A stretch of DNA of 64,000 nucleotides. Source: Hygrocybe punicea (taxonomy: Eukaryota > Basidiomycota > Agaricomycetes > Agaricales > Hygrophoraceae). The notes beneath the pieces were generated by a model, which had not been told where the DNA came from, searched no databases, and saw only the letters and a program-made list of their open reading frames with translations. The DNA lies in the NCBI GenBank assembly GCA_963556145.1, contig OY744466.1, forward strand, positions 1,178,001 to 1,242,000, in the 5' to 3' direction. Both the position numbers and the translations under genes were made by a program. How positions within the stretch are numbered: the stretch's first letter is position 1; the number at the start of each line of letters is the position of its first letter. Positions 1-11,313 of this stretch are shown piece by piece.

Positions 1-343
1 TTATAAAAGTACAAACTTACCTATTTGCCTCGAACGGTTGCGTTCGAGGCTTTTAATGGTGGTTGTCGGTGGCTGAGAATAAAGTTCAGTGCCTAAAACA
101 GAAATTTGCCGAATTGGCATATGAGCACAACTTTCATTTGGAGGGAAAAACACATACCTGTGGACATTGGTTCAGCGGTTCTGAACTGCTTGTGAACCGC
201 TTAGACAACCCAGGGGTTGCCTGAACCCCGAACCGGACCCGGGGTTCAGTTCAGCCCAAGGTGCTGGACTGACCAAACTTCCGGTTCAGTTCGGAGTTCG
301 AACCGGGTTTGGATCGGTTCTGAACTTAACTTTGGCAGCACTA
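1..343. mobile_element. Right end of a GGTTC-rich non-autonomous element, cut by the window edge
   Basis: From about 170 to 343 the sequence is built from GGTTC/GAACC words and ends in ctttggcagcact. This closely matches the right terminus of the complete element at 1318-2560 (ctttggcaacact). No matching left terminus is visible, so the element probably starts outside the window. Positions 27-50 form a perfect 10-bp-stem hairpin (gcctcgaacg / cgttcgaggc) of unknown meaning. No credible gene is present. Confidence 0.5.
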
Positions 344-1317
344 CTTCTGAGTTAATATGATCAGCCTGAGGAACTTCAAGTTCAACTGAAGTTGCTGCTG
401 CTATTACTACCACTGGCACCCACCCAGCAGCAGCTGCACACCATTCCCAATGAGTCTGTAATTTCATGTTCCTACTTGCAGCCATTTCCCACTGCAACTG
501 TGCAGACTCACTGTGGCATCGCTGCATCACAGCACCACACAAAAATGTCTGTCAGTGGCAACCATAAAGTTCCTGACAATATCCTAACATTCCAAACCAT
601 CATGGCCATGTTGGGGATGCTGCAGACTGAGGATCCTTCTCTCAATGTTGGCCTTACTAGTAGCATGACCAATTCGGTGATATGCAATATGTAGCTATAA
701 GAAGGGAAATCCTACAACTACTAAAGGTGAAAAGGTGAAAGGAAGCTTCAGAAAGCCTACACTAGTATAGGAAAGGGAAGAGAAGTAATATAAGTGTATG
801 AGAAACTCAATAGAAGTGCTGCAATCAAAACTGGAGTGATGCAATCAAAATCGAAGAGTTGCAATAAAATCAAAAGTTGCAGTGAGATTGAAGGGTCGGA
901 TGGTGAGAGAACATGATGGAATGTGAAGAGAATGGAACTAGGATGAAGGGGAAGCTCTGAGACAAAGGGGGAATGACAGTCTGTCTTGATTCTCTGGGGG
1001 TTCTCTGTCTAGTGGCTCATACAGGCAGGTATATAAGCTATAAGGACAAAGGAAGAGAGATTAAAGGATGATACTAAAAGGAGATATGTGAGATAAAGGG
1101 CATATAGGAGAAAGGATAGGTAGAGAGAACGATAAATGAATATAGAGAACAAAGAGAACAAAGGAAATACTTCGAAGTGCAATAACTAAATATCTCTGAA
1201 GTCACAGAAGATTGCAATAGTTGCGATGTGATCGGAAGGTCGAAGAGTGGTAAGTCGCATCAAATCGCAAGGAATCGCAAAATATATAAAATTGGAGCTC
1301 AGGATGGCTGAGTGCAT
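344..1317. other. Gene-free stretch between two related elements
   Basis: I see no credible gene. The only open frame, about 100 codons near 392-694, is rich in simple CTG/CAG words and shows no recognisable domain. The 720-1300 part is purine-rich and could be decayed leader or LTR sequence from the minus-strand retroelement whose gag lies at 2561-3507, but I cannot show homology. Confidence 0.4.
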
Positions 1318-2560
1318 TAGTGATGCCAAAGTTTGGTTCAGAACCGATCCAAACCCAGTTTGAACCGTGAACCGAACCGGAAGTTCGGTTCTGGTTCGGT
1401 TTGCAGTTCTGGCACTGACATGCGGTTCAAACTGCGAACCGTAATGTATAGTTACCTATGTAGATACCCATTTAGATACTTAATTTTTCACATTTTTTTC
1501 TATGCGGTCGCATGAACTTAGGTCATGTGACCTTAAACATACTTGCGCGACACCCCAATTTCGACTCAACACTAATGTTACTCAACAACCACGGTAAGTA
1601 ACAGCTTCATACTATATTTTACTGACATTTTCTTACATAGAACAGCCCCCCATGGCCGACCTTGACTGCATAAAGAAGGTGCCCGCGGTCAACTCCACCC
1701 AACAACCTCCCTCGTGTTCCAATGTGAGTCGGAGTGAATCGATGGCAGCAGCAGCAGCAGCAGCAATGGCAGTGGCAACACCACCAATGCCACCACCCCG
1801 ATGATGGCCAAATGGCCCCAAATGACTGCAACTGCAACTGCAACCGCAGCAGCAGCAGCAGCAACAGCAACGCCGGCAGCAGCAGCAGAGCAACACTGGC
1901 GGCAGCAGCCACCTGCCGCGTCAAACGCAGATGATCGCGACCATTGTCGCCTCCACCACCACTTACAACACCATCACCAACACGATGATGATGACAATGA
2001 CGAGGACGACGGGGAGTTGAAGGCTGGGAGGGTGGTGCTCCCACCTACCGGCCCAGGTACATCCCCAAAATCCAGTCCCAATGACATCGGCTAATGAGGG
2101 GAATGGACAAGGTGACGACGAAGACCCACCTCACGAACATGCCCTAGCCACATCAATTGACATGCGGACGCCCATAGGAAGTCCCCAGCCCCATCCAACC
2201 TCGCGAAAACAGATGGAGCGCGTCAATTGACATGCCCCGTTCTTCGTGAGGTAGGTAGCACGTGCAGACACCCATGGGAAGTGCCTGGCCCCAACCCAAC
2301 CTCGCAAAAACAGACGGAGCGCCCCCCCATCTACCTTGTGAGGGTGACAGCCATGTCAATTGACGCGCGTCTGGCCCGTGCAAGGTATTTGGAGGTTGGT
2401 TTGCAGTTCGAACCACATTTGAATGCAGACCGAACGCCGTGAAACCGTTCGACACGGTTCTGGTTCCGGTTTGGCATTTGGCTGAACCAAACCAACGGTT
2501 CCAGTTCCGGTTTTTCAAAAATAGCGAAAAACCGGACCGAACTGAACTTTGGCAACACTA
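1318..2560. mobile_element. Non-autonomous DNA element with TAGTGATGCC termini and GGTTC-rich ends
   Basis: The left terminus tagtgatgccaaagtttggt and the right terminus, read on the opposite strand as tagtgttgccaaagttcagt, are imperfect inverted repeats. Subterminal zones (1330-1445 and 2390-2550) consist of repeated GGTTC/GAACC words. The interior holds CAG/GCA trinucleotide runs (1740-1910). It also holds two diverged tandem copies of a roughly 100-bp unit (about 2160-2330), each containing a cccaacctcgc-like block. The open frames inside are low-complexity shadows, so no transposase is encoded. A clear target-site duplication is not visible. The element directly abuts, and appears to interrupt, the gag fragment at 2561-3507. 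Confidence 0.65.
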
Positions 2561-3507
2561 ATCTGCATGAAGTCCTCAGTTTTTACTGTCAGCTGCACAC
2601 TTGTATTTTCGATAGTCGGCGACGCGGTCGCAACCATATATAATGTGGGTGAACTTCTGTGAAGGACGTACTGTGCAGCGGCATGTATATCTAGGAGGGG
2701 GTAAGGATCATTGGGGAAGTGATCAGGAAACTTGAGCTCCAAACAATGCTTGATAGACCACCATAACGGCTCTTGAAATCCTGTAATGAAAGCGCAACTA
2801 ATCTCGGCGTCAGAGATACGACCTTTCTTGCGAAGGAAAGATGTGACATTGTAGAAATTTCGAAAATACGTGCCAAGCTCTGTCAAGTCGTGGATGCCAA
2901 GTTGCAACTGTTCACCAATAAGTTTGTCCATGTCAGCGATCGACCACTTTCTTTCATCTTTGGCACCAGGGTAGAGCTTTATGACTGCCTTTGTGAAGTT
3001 GTTGTATGAGTGACCTACACCGCTTTCTGCAAGTTCTCCCCATAGGTTGGCTGTGTCAATGTCAAGGTAATGTCTTGTGAATTTCTTCTTTTCTTCGTCA
3101 TCGGCGATCGCGCAGCTGGTGAATAAATGTTCAAGATCGCTGAAGTATCGCTGAAGTTCTCTTGGCTGAGAGGGGGAAAATGTTGGAGCGGTTGCATGAC
3201 TGCGAGTGGGCATTATAGGAGTCGTACGAGGTGGTGCGGCCATTGTAGATGCTGTTTCGGATAAGTTGGAGGTAGTTGTCAATGAGGTAGAGACGGAACA
3301 ATTTTGCGGGTGACGAGTAAAGAAACGTGAGAGACTGCAATCGGAACTGATGTCATCTAAGGAATCGACACGTCGGAGAGCTGTTCGAAGTTCTTGATTG
3401 AGTGTACGATGATTGGTAGATGTTGTCGATGATGAATCTTTGGTCGATGATGTGGAGGATGGGGGCAACAATAGACTACTTGGTGGTCTTTGGCTAGCTA
3501 TAGGCAA
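2561..3507 (-). pseudogene. Truncated Ty3/gypsy-type gag fragment
   Basis: About 315 codons are open on the minus strand and resemble the N-terminal half of the complete gypsy gag at 52454-54709. Shared elements in the same order are a Ser/Thr-rich leader, the block HATAPTFSPSQPRELQRYF (compare HSTAPTFDGNPLNLNRFF), KLYPGAKDERKWSIADMDKL (compare LYPGTEDDHRYTMADLDRL) and a retained GRISxxE block. Gag proteins form the retroelement particle and bind its RNA. The reading frame runs straight into the terminal repeat of the element ending at 2560. The CCHC knuckle and protease that should follow are absent, so the copy is truncated. It belongs to a different, older lineage than the intact element at 51-61 kb. 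Confidence 0.8.
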
Positions 3508-4764
3508 AGAATCGCGAGGCCTAGATTGGAATGATATTGGTGGGTTGCAGGCGTTGGTAAGGATATTGCGGTAACTGGCAATGGTGGTGAAGAGTCTGAG
3601 GATGAGAGAGATGTTAACAGCGAAGAGAAGGGAGACGGTGTAGAAGCTATTTTTCAGAATGAGAAATTACCCCCTTGCGGTGGGCTCCAAAATGATATGC
3701 AAGTTGAGGTGCTGTGCACTAAAAAAAACACTCTACAACTGGTGTGATTACGAGAAAGTGAGGTGTTTAGCTTCTATGAGTATTGTGACAATTGCAATCG
3801 ATAGTGCGACTTAGCGATTAAAGTCATGACAACGATAGAGGGTCGAGATATTGAACTAAAGTCGGCGATGGTCGAGCTCAAAGAAAGTAATGTCATAATG
3901 TTTTTCGAGAGTGATACAATGAAGTGGGAAAGGGGGAACAATGCGCTCTCTGGTGATTAAGCATAATCTACATAGCTATTTTATATGTCGACGGTCAGAG
4001 ATCGGAGGCGAAGTAAAAAGCCGTGGAGAGACAGAAACTTACTCTAATAGGGGTCGAAAGAAAGGAATATGTATGAATCACATGAAAACATAGCCAAAAA
4101 TGGTGCTGAAAGGAGGATGACGATGGTCTTGTAACAAAGGAAGAACAAAGGAGTCTGGTGGGAAAAAGGCAATAAGTGTTTTAAACGAGTTAGTCTATCT
4201 AAGGTGAAATGGGGTATTGCTGTATGAAAGGCGAATGATTATGCAAGAGTCCAGGGCTTGATCCGATTCGAAGGTTTTCTATCTTGGTCCGCGACTTCAT
4301 CGGAGATGTTCACAATATGATCAAGATGTTGTATGAGTGGTTGCGAGCCATCGTGAAGTCGCAACATGTCAGGCTCATTTCGAAGGATAGCTGGAACCTG
4401 TTCAATTCGTTGATTCAGTGGTCAGCACAGGTGAGTGCATATCACCGTGCTTAACAAACTTGTTCACTTTCTCTCAACATCACTTACGTTGAACTAAGAA
4501 ACAAATTTTGGTGAGACAAATGCAAGGAGGATGATGTACCACTCACCAGGACACTTGGCAATGATATGAAGGTGGTCAGATTTGGGGGGTGCCAGAAATA
4601 ACTTGGATATACAAGTAAGACCTCCATCCTGAATTTGTTCTGGGTGTTGAATGGAATCCAAATATGAATCTAACAACTTATTGGCAGTGGATATTTTTCA
4701 TAGTTTGAGATCATTAGGGTCATGGCCCTTCATTGATTCATGATTCATCGAATTGATCCCTGAC
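3508..4764. other. Gene-free sequence upstream of the gag fragment
   Basis: No credible gene is seen on either strand. By position this should hold the untranslated leader and 5' LTR of the minus-strand retroelement, but no LTR pair can be delimited because the other end of that element is missing. The longest frames are about 60 codons and featureless. Confidence 0.35.
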
Positions 4765-5200
4765 TAGGCAAATGCAAGGGTATATCTTTGGTGTAACAAG
4801 CATTTTCAAGGATTTTGCTTTTACCATCTCAGATTTGAGATAATTGTGAATTTTTCTATATGACCAAGAAGATTATGTCTATCCCTTCCAGGATCCTTGA
4901 TGCTTTGGGTTACATTAACATTATAGATGCTTTAATTCTTCATATCAACTGCCAAGGATACACTATATCCATAACTCCGAGAAACTCTGAGTTTTTATGG
5001 ATATAGCATATCCTTGGCAGTTGATACAAAGAATTAAAGCATCTAGAATGTTAATGTAACCCAAAGCATAAAGGATCCTGGAAGGGATAGACATAATCTT
5101 CTTGGTCATATAGAAAAATTCACAATTATCTCAAATCTGAGATGGTAAAAGCAAAATCTTTGAAAATGTTTGTTACACCAAGGATATACCCTTGCACCTA
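4765..5200. mobile_element. Foldback MITE, nearly perfect palindrome with 8-bp target duplication
   Basis: The whole 436-bp unit is an inverted repeat. The left arm from taggcaaatgcaagggtata is mirrored by the right arm ending tatacccttgcaccta, and the arms meet near 4975-4995 (ccataactc / gagtttttatgg). The 8-bp direct repeat tccctgac lies flush at 4757-4764 and 5201-5208, as expected for a target-site duplication. Eight base pairs is typical of the hAT superfamily, although the TAGGC terminus is only a loose fit to hAT ends. It encodes nothing, so mobility would have to come from another element. Confidence 0.85.
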
Positions 5201-5604
5201 TCCCTGACTTCAACTCAAAAATCAAGGCTGGGGATTCAGACTAGGAAGAATTTGGCAGGTTCACATCAATATGTTTGACTGGTTGGGCATGTTTTTGTCT
5301 GCGAGTAGGCAGATTGGGGTGTCTAGAAATTACTCAAAGTGTCTCACTGTCATTCTAAGTACAAACCAAATAAGGTAATCATCCATAGAATGGTTCGAAC
5401 CTTCCCTTGATATATAGGTGATGCTGAACAAGCACATCATGGACATTCTATAGTTAGAGCACTTTCTCAGAGTATTATGCTCTCAGGTCCCTTCCTCAAT
5501 AATCTGAGAATTCCTTAAGTTATTTCAACTAGAGTACCAGGCAATGACAAAGAAATACTATTTACCAGCGATCTAATCCAATGCCTAAATACATTTAACA
5601 AAGG

Positions 5605-7159
5605 TCAATTTCTTTGTCCTGTAAGCCACTGGCTCAAAGTGCTTGAGAAGTGGTAACTTTGACCACAACTAATCGCTTGTTTCAAGCTTGAAGCATGGAA
5701 AAAAGTCAAAACAAGTATAAAGCCGAATTGTCCACGCACTAATATGTTGCTCTGCACTGGCACCATCGAATACCCTTCGCCCTGACCCTGTTGAGCTAGG
5801 TGGAGTAAATCATCCTCATTGGTACCAATGGCCCCACCGGCACCAACATTAACCTCCGTCGCTCCCCTCATGGTATTTAACCTATTCAGCAGTATAGCAT
5901 CCAACGCTGGCATAGGCGACGCATATGGTTGAGCAGCCGGAGTGCCCAGTACTGGACTCGGCGGGGCAGAAATAGCCGCCACAGGTAATGGTGATGTCGC
6001 CGGTGGATCGCCGCGTGTGGTCAACAACGGCTCCAATTCCCGTAGCTTGGCATTTGTAATCAATAACTCTTTTCTCAACTTATCCACCGCCTGTAAATAC
6101 TTTGAGGTCAGTTGCTAGACCGGTGTATAATCGTAAAGAAGGTACGCACGCTGTTATGGCTCCCAGATCTATCCCAGTCTTCTGTATAAATGGAAAACCC
6201 GGCAACGTTTAGAAACGTCTTTCTACAAGAAACGGACAAACGTACCGTCCCAGATTCCATATGTGGCAAAAATCATAGCTAGCAATGTGAGTACCGCTAT
6301 AACCTGGCCAAATCCCCACAACTCCTGCTCCCGATCTCCCAGTCCATTGTTATCTACTAACAGTGGGATGCTAGCAATGAAAACACTAGAAACGCCCAAC
6401 GTAACTATGATAACAAATACGACATGGGTAATTGCACTGAATGGTATCCAAATACGATAAAAAGTTGGTCGTTTGATTCGGAAGGGGGATCCAGGGAGTT
6501 GAACTATAAATATCAGCAAGTAGGCAACAACCTGAAAAGCCATCAAAGACAAGTGTATAATCCTTAATGACTGTGGGGGATCTTGAAAAAGTTTGTGGCG
6601 GTAGCACCACCCAGGCTCGTCTGCCCAGTGCAAATGACGGTTCCACATTATCACTCCGAAGATCACGAGCATCACCAAGGAGGTAAAGATGATAAACAAC
6701 CTTGGGATTAAGGTTCGGAGTTTCTCATGAAACAGGCATTGCAAGGCTGAAAAGTGGGAGAGGATGGAGAGGACGGCAAGATGATATGCCATGAAAGCGT
6801 GGTACAGTGAAATTCGCCTGATTTGGGACAACGATGCTGTGAGGATCGAGAATCCAAGTACACCTTGCGCATCACTGCACATGAGGAGGATCTTGTTCGT
6901 GATCCTTATCTTTGTTCGACGGGTTTCGGATGAGGCGATGATCTGGCGGAAGGCGAGATAGGAACTATACAGGGAGATGAGGAGAACGAAATATGACTGT
7001 ACGACGATGCTGACGATGACCTGATGGTTTATCAACTCATTAATATGAGAAGACACAAGGAAGCAGATGACAGAAAGGGCGTACTCCTATGCCAGCGATA
7101 TCGGCATTTGGCTTTGTGTATGAATTGCATTGGGGATCAAATGACAGCTTGTTGGCCAT
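5605..7159 (-). CDS. Fungal multi-pass membrane protein of unknown function, with an apparent frameshift
   Basis: The model starts at ATG 7159 (MANKLSFDPQ) and reads through an NADIAGIGVR block that I recall as common near the N-terminus of a basidiomycete family of unknown multi-pass membrane proteins. A one-base excess in the CCC at 7077-7079 then shifts the frame. The downstream frame continues for about 280 residues with seven or so hydrophobic segments, ending YGIWDG. Introns fit exactly in phase: exon end 6246, a 32-bp micro-exon 6150-6181, and exon 3 from 6090. The C-terminal tail (KLRKELLITNAKLRELEPLL, then Pro/Ala-rich) is hydrophilic. The 3' end at 5605 is the first stop and may miss a last intron. 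Function is unknown. The frameshift could be a sequencing error or early decay. Confidence 0.65.
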
Positions 7160-7324
7160 TCTTCAGGTCCACTGTTTATGGTGCCAAGCCCAAGTAAAAT
7201 TGTGTGGGAACGTCACGCCGTGCATAATCCAGAATCCGAGGTTTTGTTGGTTCCCCTGGTTTGGTAGCCAATGGGTTCGACTTTGTTTGTTACACTCCGA
7301 CTTTCCCACACAATCTTCACGAGC

Positions 7325-8005
7325 TTCGCACTACTTCAATTCTCATCTAGTGGCACAGCTATCACGTTGCTTCTCTGACCACCGAGGGAGGACAAAGCGA
7401 AGGTCTCCTTCGTCGAAATCAGAACGAGAGCGGAACCTATGAAAATGAGTGCACGCATTGAAGGAAGGCATTAACGAGATGAACACACCTGCCACTGACA
7501 AGGCCGCGTGCTAGGGGACTGTAGGCGATAATAGAGACGCCAGCCTCTTCCGCCGCATGAGCAATGCCGTTCTTCTCAATATCAAGGGTGAAGGGGCTAA
7601 ATTCCATCTGCAGAGCAATGATCTTATGACCGAGACCCTTGACTGCTTTCGCACGTCGGAGGGTTTTGGCGCTGCACTCGGACAGCCCGATATATTTGAT
7701 CTGGTCTTTGTCAACAAATTCGCGCAGCGTCTCGAGTACTACCTCAACTGGAACCTTTGGATCGACACGGTGCTGATAGTATAGATCGATGTAATCGGTC
7801 AACAACGAGCGCTGAATAGCCCGGCGGATGTAGGAGGGTTTAGAAATGGCCATCTTGCGGAGTTCCCTCCACGTCGAACGCCCCAAATTTTGAAGCAAGG
7901 AAAATCTCTGAGCGACGCCCAGTTTGTTCGAACCATTTACCGAGCATCGCTTCAGCTGCGATATTATCGGATAATCGGAGGGCGTAGCCAACAGTGACGC
8001 GTGAC
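7325..8005 (-). pseudogene. Aldo/keto reductase pseudogene
   Basis: The fragments read in order as an NADP-dependent aldo/keto reductase of the (beta/alpha)8 fold: EIFLASKFGAFDVEG near 7870-7920, then in a second frame YIDLYYQHRVDPKVPVE, IKYIGLSECSAKTLRRAKAV, LQMEFSPFTLDIE and GVSIIAYSPLARGLVSG (about 7495-7850). A GT-AG intron follows, and the next exon begins FRSRSDFDEGDLR (about 7400-7440), as in the family. Breaks: a frameshift near 7855, loss of the N-terminal strand and catalytic-tyrosine region upstream of about 8005, and loss of the reading frame soon after the last exon begins. The 5' end is cut where the oppositely oriented receptor gene starts, so this looks like a rearrangement junction. 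Substrate cannot be inferred. Confidence 0.8.
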
Positions 8006-8019
8006 GGTGTACACACATA

Positions 8020-10536
8020 GCGGCCACAGTCGACGCACGTTACAGCACAAACAATGTTGGTGGAGATCAATACAACAATTACGCGATTACGCAGGTCACC
8101 AGCTTCCCTGGCAAGCATTCATCAACCCTTTCCTTCAACGATGCTCCGTGGATCTTCTGTCGACCCACTTCACTGGTCGGGAGAAAGAGCTGGCCTACAT
8201 CAGAAAGGTCTTGGATGTTGTTCACGGCGACTTCCCTACTCGTTGCTCACTTCACGGCATGCCAGGTCTCGGGAAATCACAGCTGACATTGCAGTTTGCG
8301 AAAATGTCGTTTGACCAACGGCGATACCAACGCATATTCTGGATTTCCGCCACAACCGTTGAAAAACTGAACCAAGGCTTCGCTAAAATCCTCATTCTTG
8401 TCGGTGACACAGACAGCCTCTATCTAGAGCAGAGTGTGAGGATAACTGCAGCACGACGCTGGTTAGAAGAGTCCGACATGGGTGGCTCTGCTGACTGGCT
8501 TCTCGTGTTCGATAACGTCAACCCCGAGGTGGTTGGATTCCTTCGAGAGCACTTACCTCGCAAAAATGGGCGAGGGAGCATCCTGTTCACGACACGGACG
8601 GAAGACGTTGCGAAAGTCGTGACCAATGCGGCAGGACGACAGCATGAGGCCTTCGAACTTGGGCTCCCATGATGCGGCAAAGCTGCTCCTTGAAGATGGT
8701 GTTGACGATGCATTGCCTTCCGTCGTAAGCAAAGCCGAGAGCGTGGTTAAATGCGTTGGGTGTCTGCCTCTCGCTGTTGCACAAGCCGCGTCATTCATGA
8801 AGCAATCTCACAAGAATCTGGACGATCTGCTATGTCTGTATCAGAGCGAGCATAAAATCCATGTACGTTTGAATCCTATATCCTTTTAGTAGATTCTCAT
8901 TTGGTTGTCCACCCTGAAAGATGATCAGCTGGCAGAATAATCTATCCAGCTACGAGGAAAGATCTGTCGCGTCCACGTTCTCCTCGCAACTTGAAGACTT
9001 GGAGCGACGATTTCCAGATGCCAGCAATCTCTTGAAGATGCTCTCGTTTTTTGACCCAGAAAGCATACCACTCGATATGATTATTCAAGGAGCTAAAGCG
9101 TCGCTTCACCAATCATTCCTATCGAATGCTGTATTACCGGAGAGCGTCGTAATGGTTCAAGGGCAGAGGTTTGCTCTGTTACGCAAGATGAAGAAGGGAC
9201 TGGGCAAGTTGTTCGGCCGAAACGCGAGCCTCACTGAAAAGCAAGCCATTCCCACCGTATCCCCGGTATTGGAATCATTGGTTTCTTTGATTCAATCACC
9301 ACTAGCCCTACAAAGCGCAATTCAACAACTCCAACACCACTCTTTGATCAAGCATTATTACAACGTCGACGCATCCGTGCTGCGTATACATGATTTGATC
9401 AAATTCATTGTTCAGGAGAGTTTGTCGGGTGGGAGCGCCAAATCCGAAATGTTCAAATCTGCAGTGTCGATTGCTTGCGGCGCATTTTGACAGGTGAAGG
9501 ATCCTGCCTGGTACGAATGCTGGCCTCAATGCGAGACGTTCATTCTGCACATTCAATCGCTGATGATGCATGATAGCCGGAACAATGAGCTTCTGGATGC
9601 GAACACAGGAATTGCGACATACTTAAGGAGTCGTGGGCGATACGGCGAGGCGGAGATACTGTTCAGGCGAGTGCTGGCGAGCAACAGACAACTGCTTTGG
9701 GGCTGAGCACACAGACACGCTGTTGTCAATGGAGAACGTTGCAAGGGTCTACCGTCTTCAGGGCAGGTACAGTGAAGCCGAAATGTTATGTGGGCAAGTG
9801 CTGGCAAGCAGGGAGAAGCAGTTTGGGACTGAGCATCTCGACACGCTAAGTACATTGGGGATTCTTGCGGTTGTCTACCATTTTCAGGGCAGGTACGGTG
9901 AAGCCGAAGTGTTATTTGGGCAAGTACTGGCAGGCAAGCAGAAGCAGCTTGGGACTGAGCACCTCGACACGCTTTGGGCGGTGGGGAATCTTGCAGTTGT
10001 CTACGATGTCCAAGGCCGGAACCGTGAGGCCGAGATATTATTTAGGCGAGCGCTGGCAGGCAAGGAGAAGCAGCTTGGGGCTGAGCACCTCGACACGCTA
10101 CGGACAGTGGAGAGTCTTGCCCTACTCTGTGACGCAGGACCGGTACACTGAGGCCGAGATATTATATGGGCGAGCGCTGACAGGTAACGAGCAGCAACTT
10201 GGAGCTGAGCACCCAGACACGCTACACACGCTGGGGAACCTTGCAGACCTCTACCAGGCTCAGGACCGCTTCAATGAGGCCGAGATATTATTTGGGCGAG
10301 TGTTGGCTGGCAGGGAGAGTCAGCTTGGGGAGGAGCACCCGGCAACGCTACACACGGTGTGGGACCTTGCAGTTGTTTGCCAGCTGCAAGGCCGAGACAG
10401 TGAGGCCGAGATATTGTTTGGACGAGCTCTTGCGGGCATGCAGAAGCAACTTGGGGTTAAGTACCCACACACGCTGCTCGTGATGGAAAGCCTCGCACGC
10501 GTCAAACAGCTCCCGGTGGTGCAGGAACCTTGGTGA
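8020..10536 (+). pseudogene. NB-ARC-TPR NOD-like receptor pseudogene
   Basis: Fungal STAND receptors of this type couple ligand sensing by TPRs to a nucleotide switch. The N-terminus carries an NNVGGDQYNN motif (about 8050). The NB-ARC domain then shows FTGREKELAYIRK, P-loop GMPGLGKSQL, Walker B WLLVFDNV, GRGSILFTTR and the GLPL-like GCLPLAVAQAA. An intron of about 60 bp ends near 8920, and the winged-helix part follows (YEERSVASTFSSQLEDLERR, MLSFFDPESIP). Seven 42-residue kinesin-light-chain-type TPRs (GRYSEAEMLCGQVLA..GTEHLDTL pattern) run from about 9630 to 10510. Disablements: frameshifts near 8152, 8665, 9690 and 10125, and an in-frame TGA at 9488-9490, where CGA (Arg) would keep the frame. 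Five lesions make a functional product unlikely. Confidence 0.85.
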
Positions 10537-11313
10537 TCCCTCTACCTTCAGTAAGGAAGCCTTACCTTGTATACGATCCAGATCGTTCATTCGAAGCTGG
10601 CTCTTCAGGTACCAGGGATGGTTGCCGGTGCAGCGCCAATGACAAGGTAATCCGCGCAGAACCTACTCACATCGATATTGCAAAACTTTGAGAACACTAC
10701 GCTATTGCTTGCCAAAAAATATTTACCAAGAAGTCTCGCTCCGCCGGAGGCTGGCCATGGCGACATCGGGATGACAATCATTCCCGCCGTATATGTGTGA
10801 TCCGCCTCCCCCTTCCCACCACTTGTCGGGCAATCCCCAAATTTTCCGGCTTGAAAACCCCTGCACTCCCCATAGTCAGCCCGCTGAGCAAGTCTGCAGG
10901 CGACACAATGCCACGCCACGCTTCTGTGTCCGTGTAGAGCGAATTTACTGGGGGTCTGTGTGCTGCCGGTGAAATCCTGAGTGGCGGCTTCGAGTTCTAT
11001 CGTCACTCGTTCTCGGCGTCCGTTCTCAACGCCATGCCAGTGTCCTGGCTGTCAATGCCATGGTGGATGGGGCGACGTATAGTGGCCTGAAGTGCGTCAG
11101 CTCACCGTATACCGTGATTTATTGCGCGGTCAGCCTTTCGCAATTATCATTCAACAGTTTTTCAATATTCGCTTGTGATCAATTTAACTACCCTGTGGCT
11201 TCAAGAACTCCTCAGTATTCGCTGTGATCATTTTACCCTATCACTTTCCCTCGTGATCTCGAGTTGAAATCCATTCCTTCGCGCATCTCGTTTCAGTTCC
11301 AGTTGACTGGTGT
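10537..11313. other. Intergenic stretch without a recognisable gene
   Basis: No credible gene is seen. The open frames (up to 133 codons on the minus strand) lack recognisable motifs. The 8 bp at 11306-11313 (actggtgt) are the left target-site duplication of the element that follows. Confidence 0.5.

Noticed and set aside
1619..2094. Gln/His/Ala- and Cys-rich frames on both strands
   Set aside because: They are products of CAG/GCA trinucleotide runs within a non-autonomous element.
7089..7442. 117-codon plus-strand frame
   Set aside because: It is antisense to the membrane-protein and reductase exons, whose motifs are clear on the minus strand.
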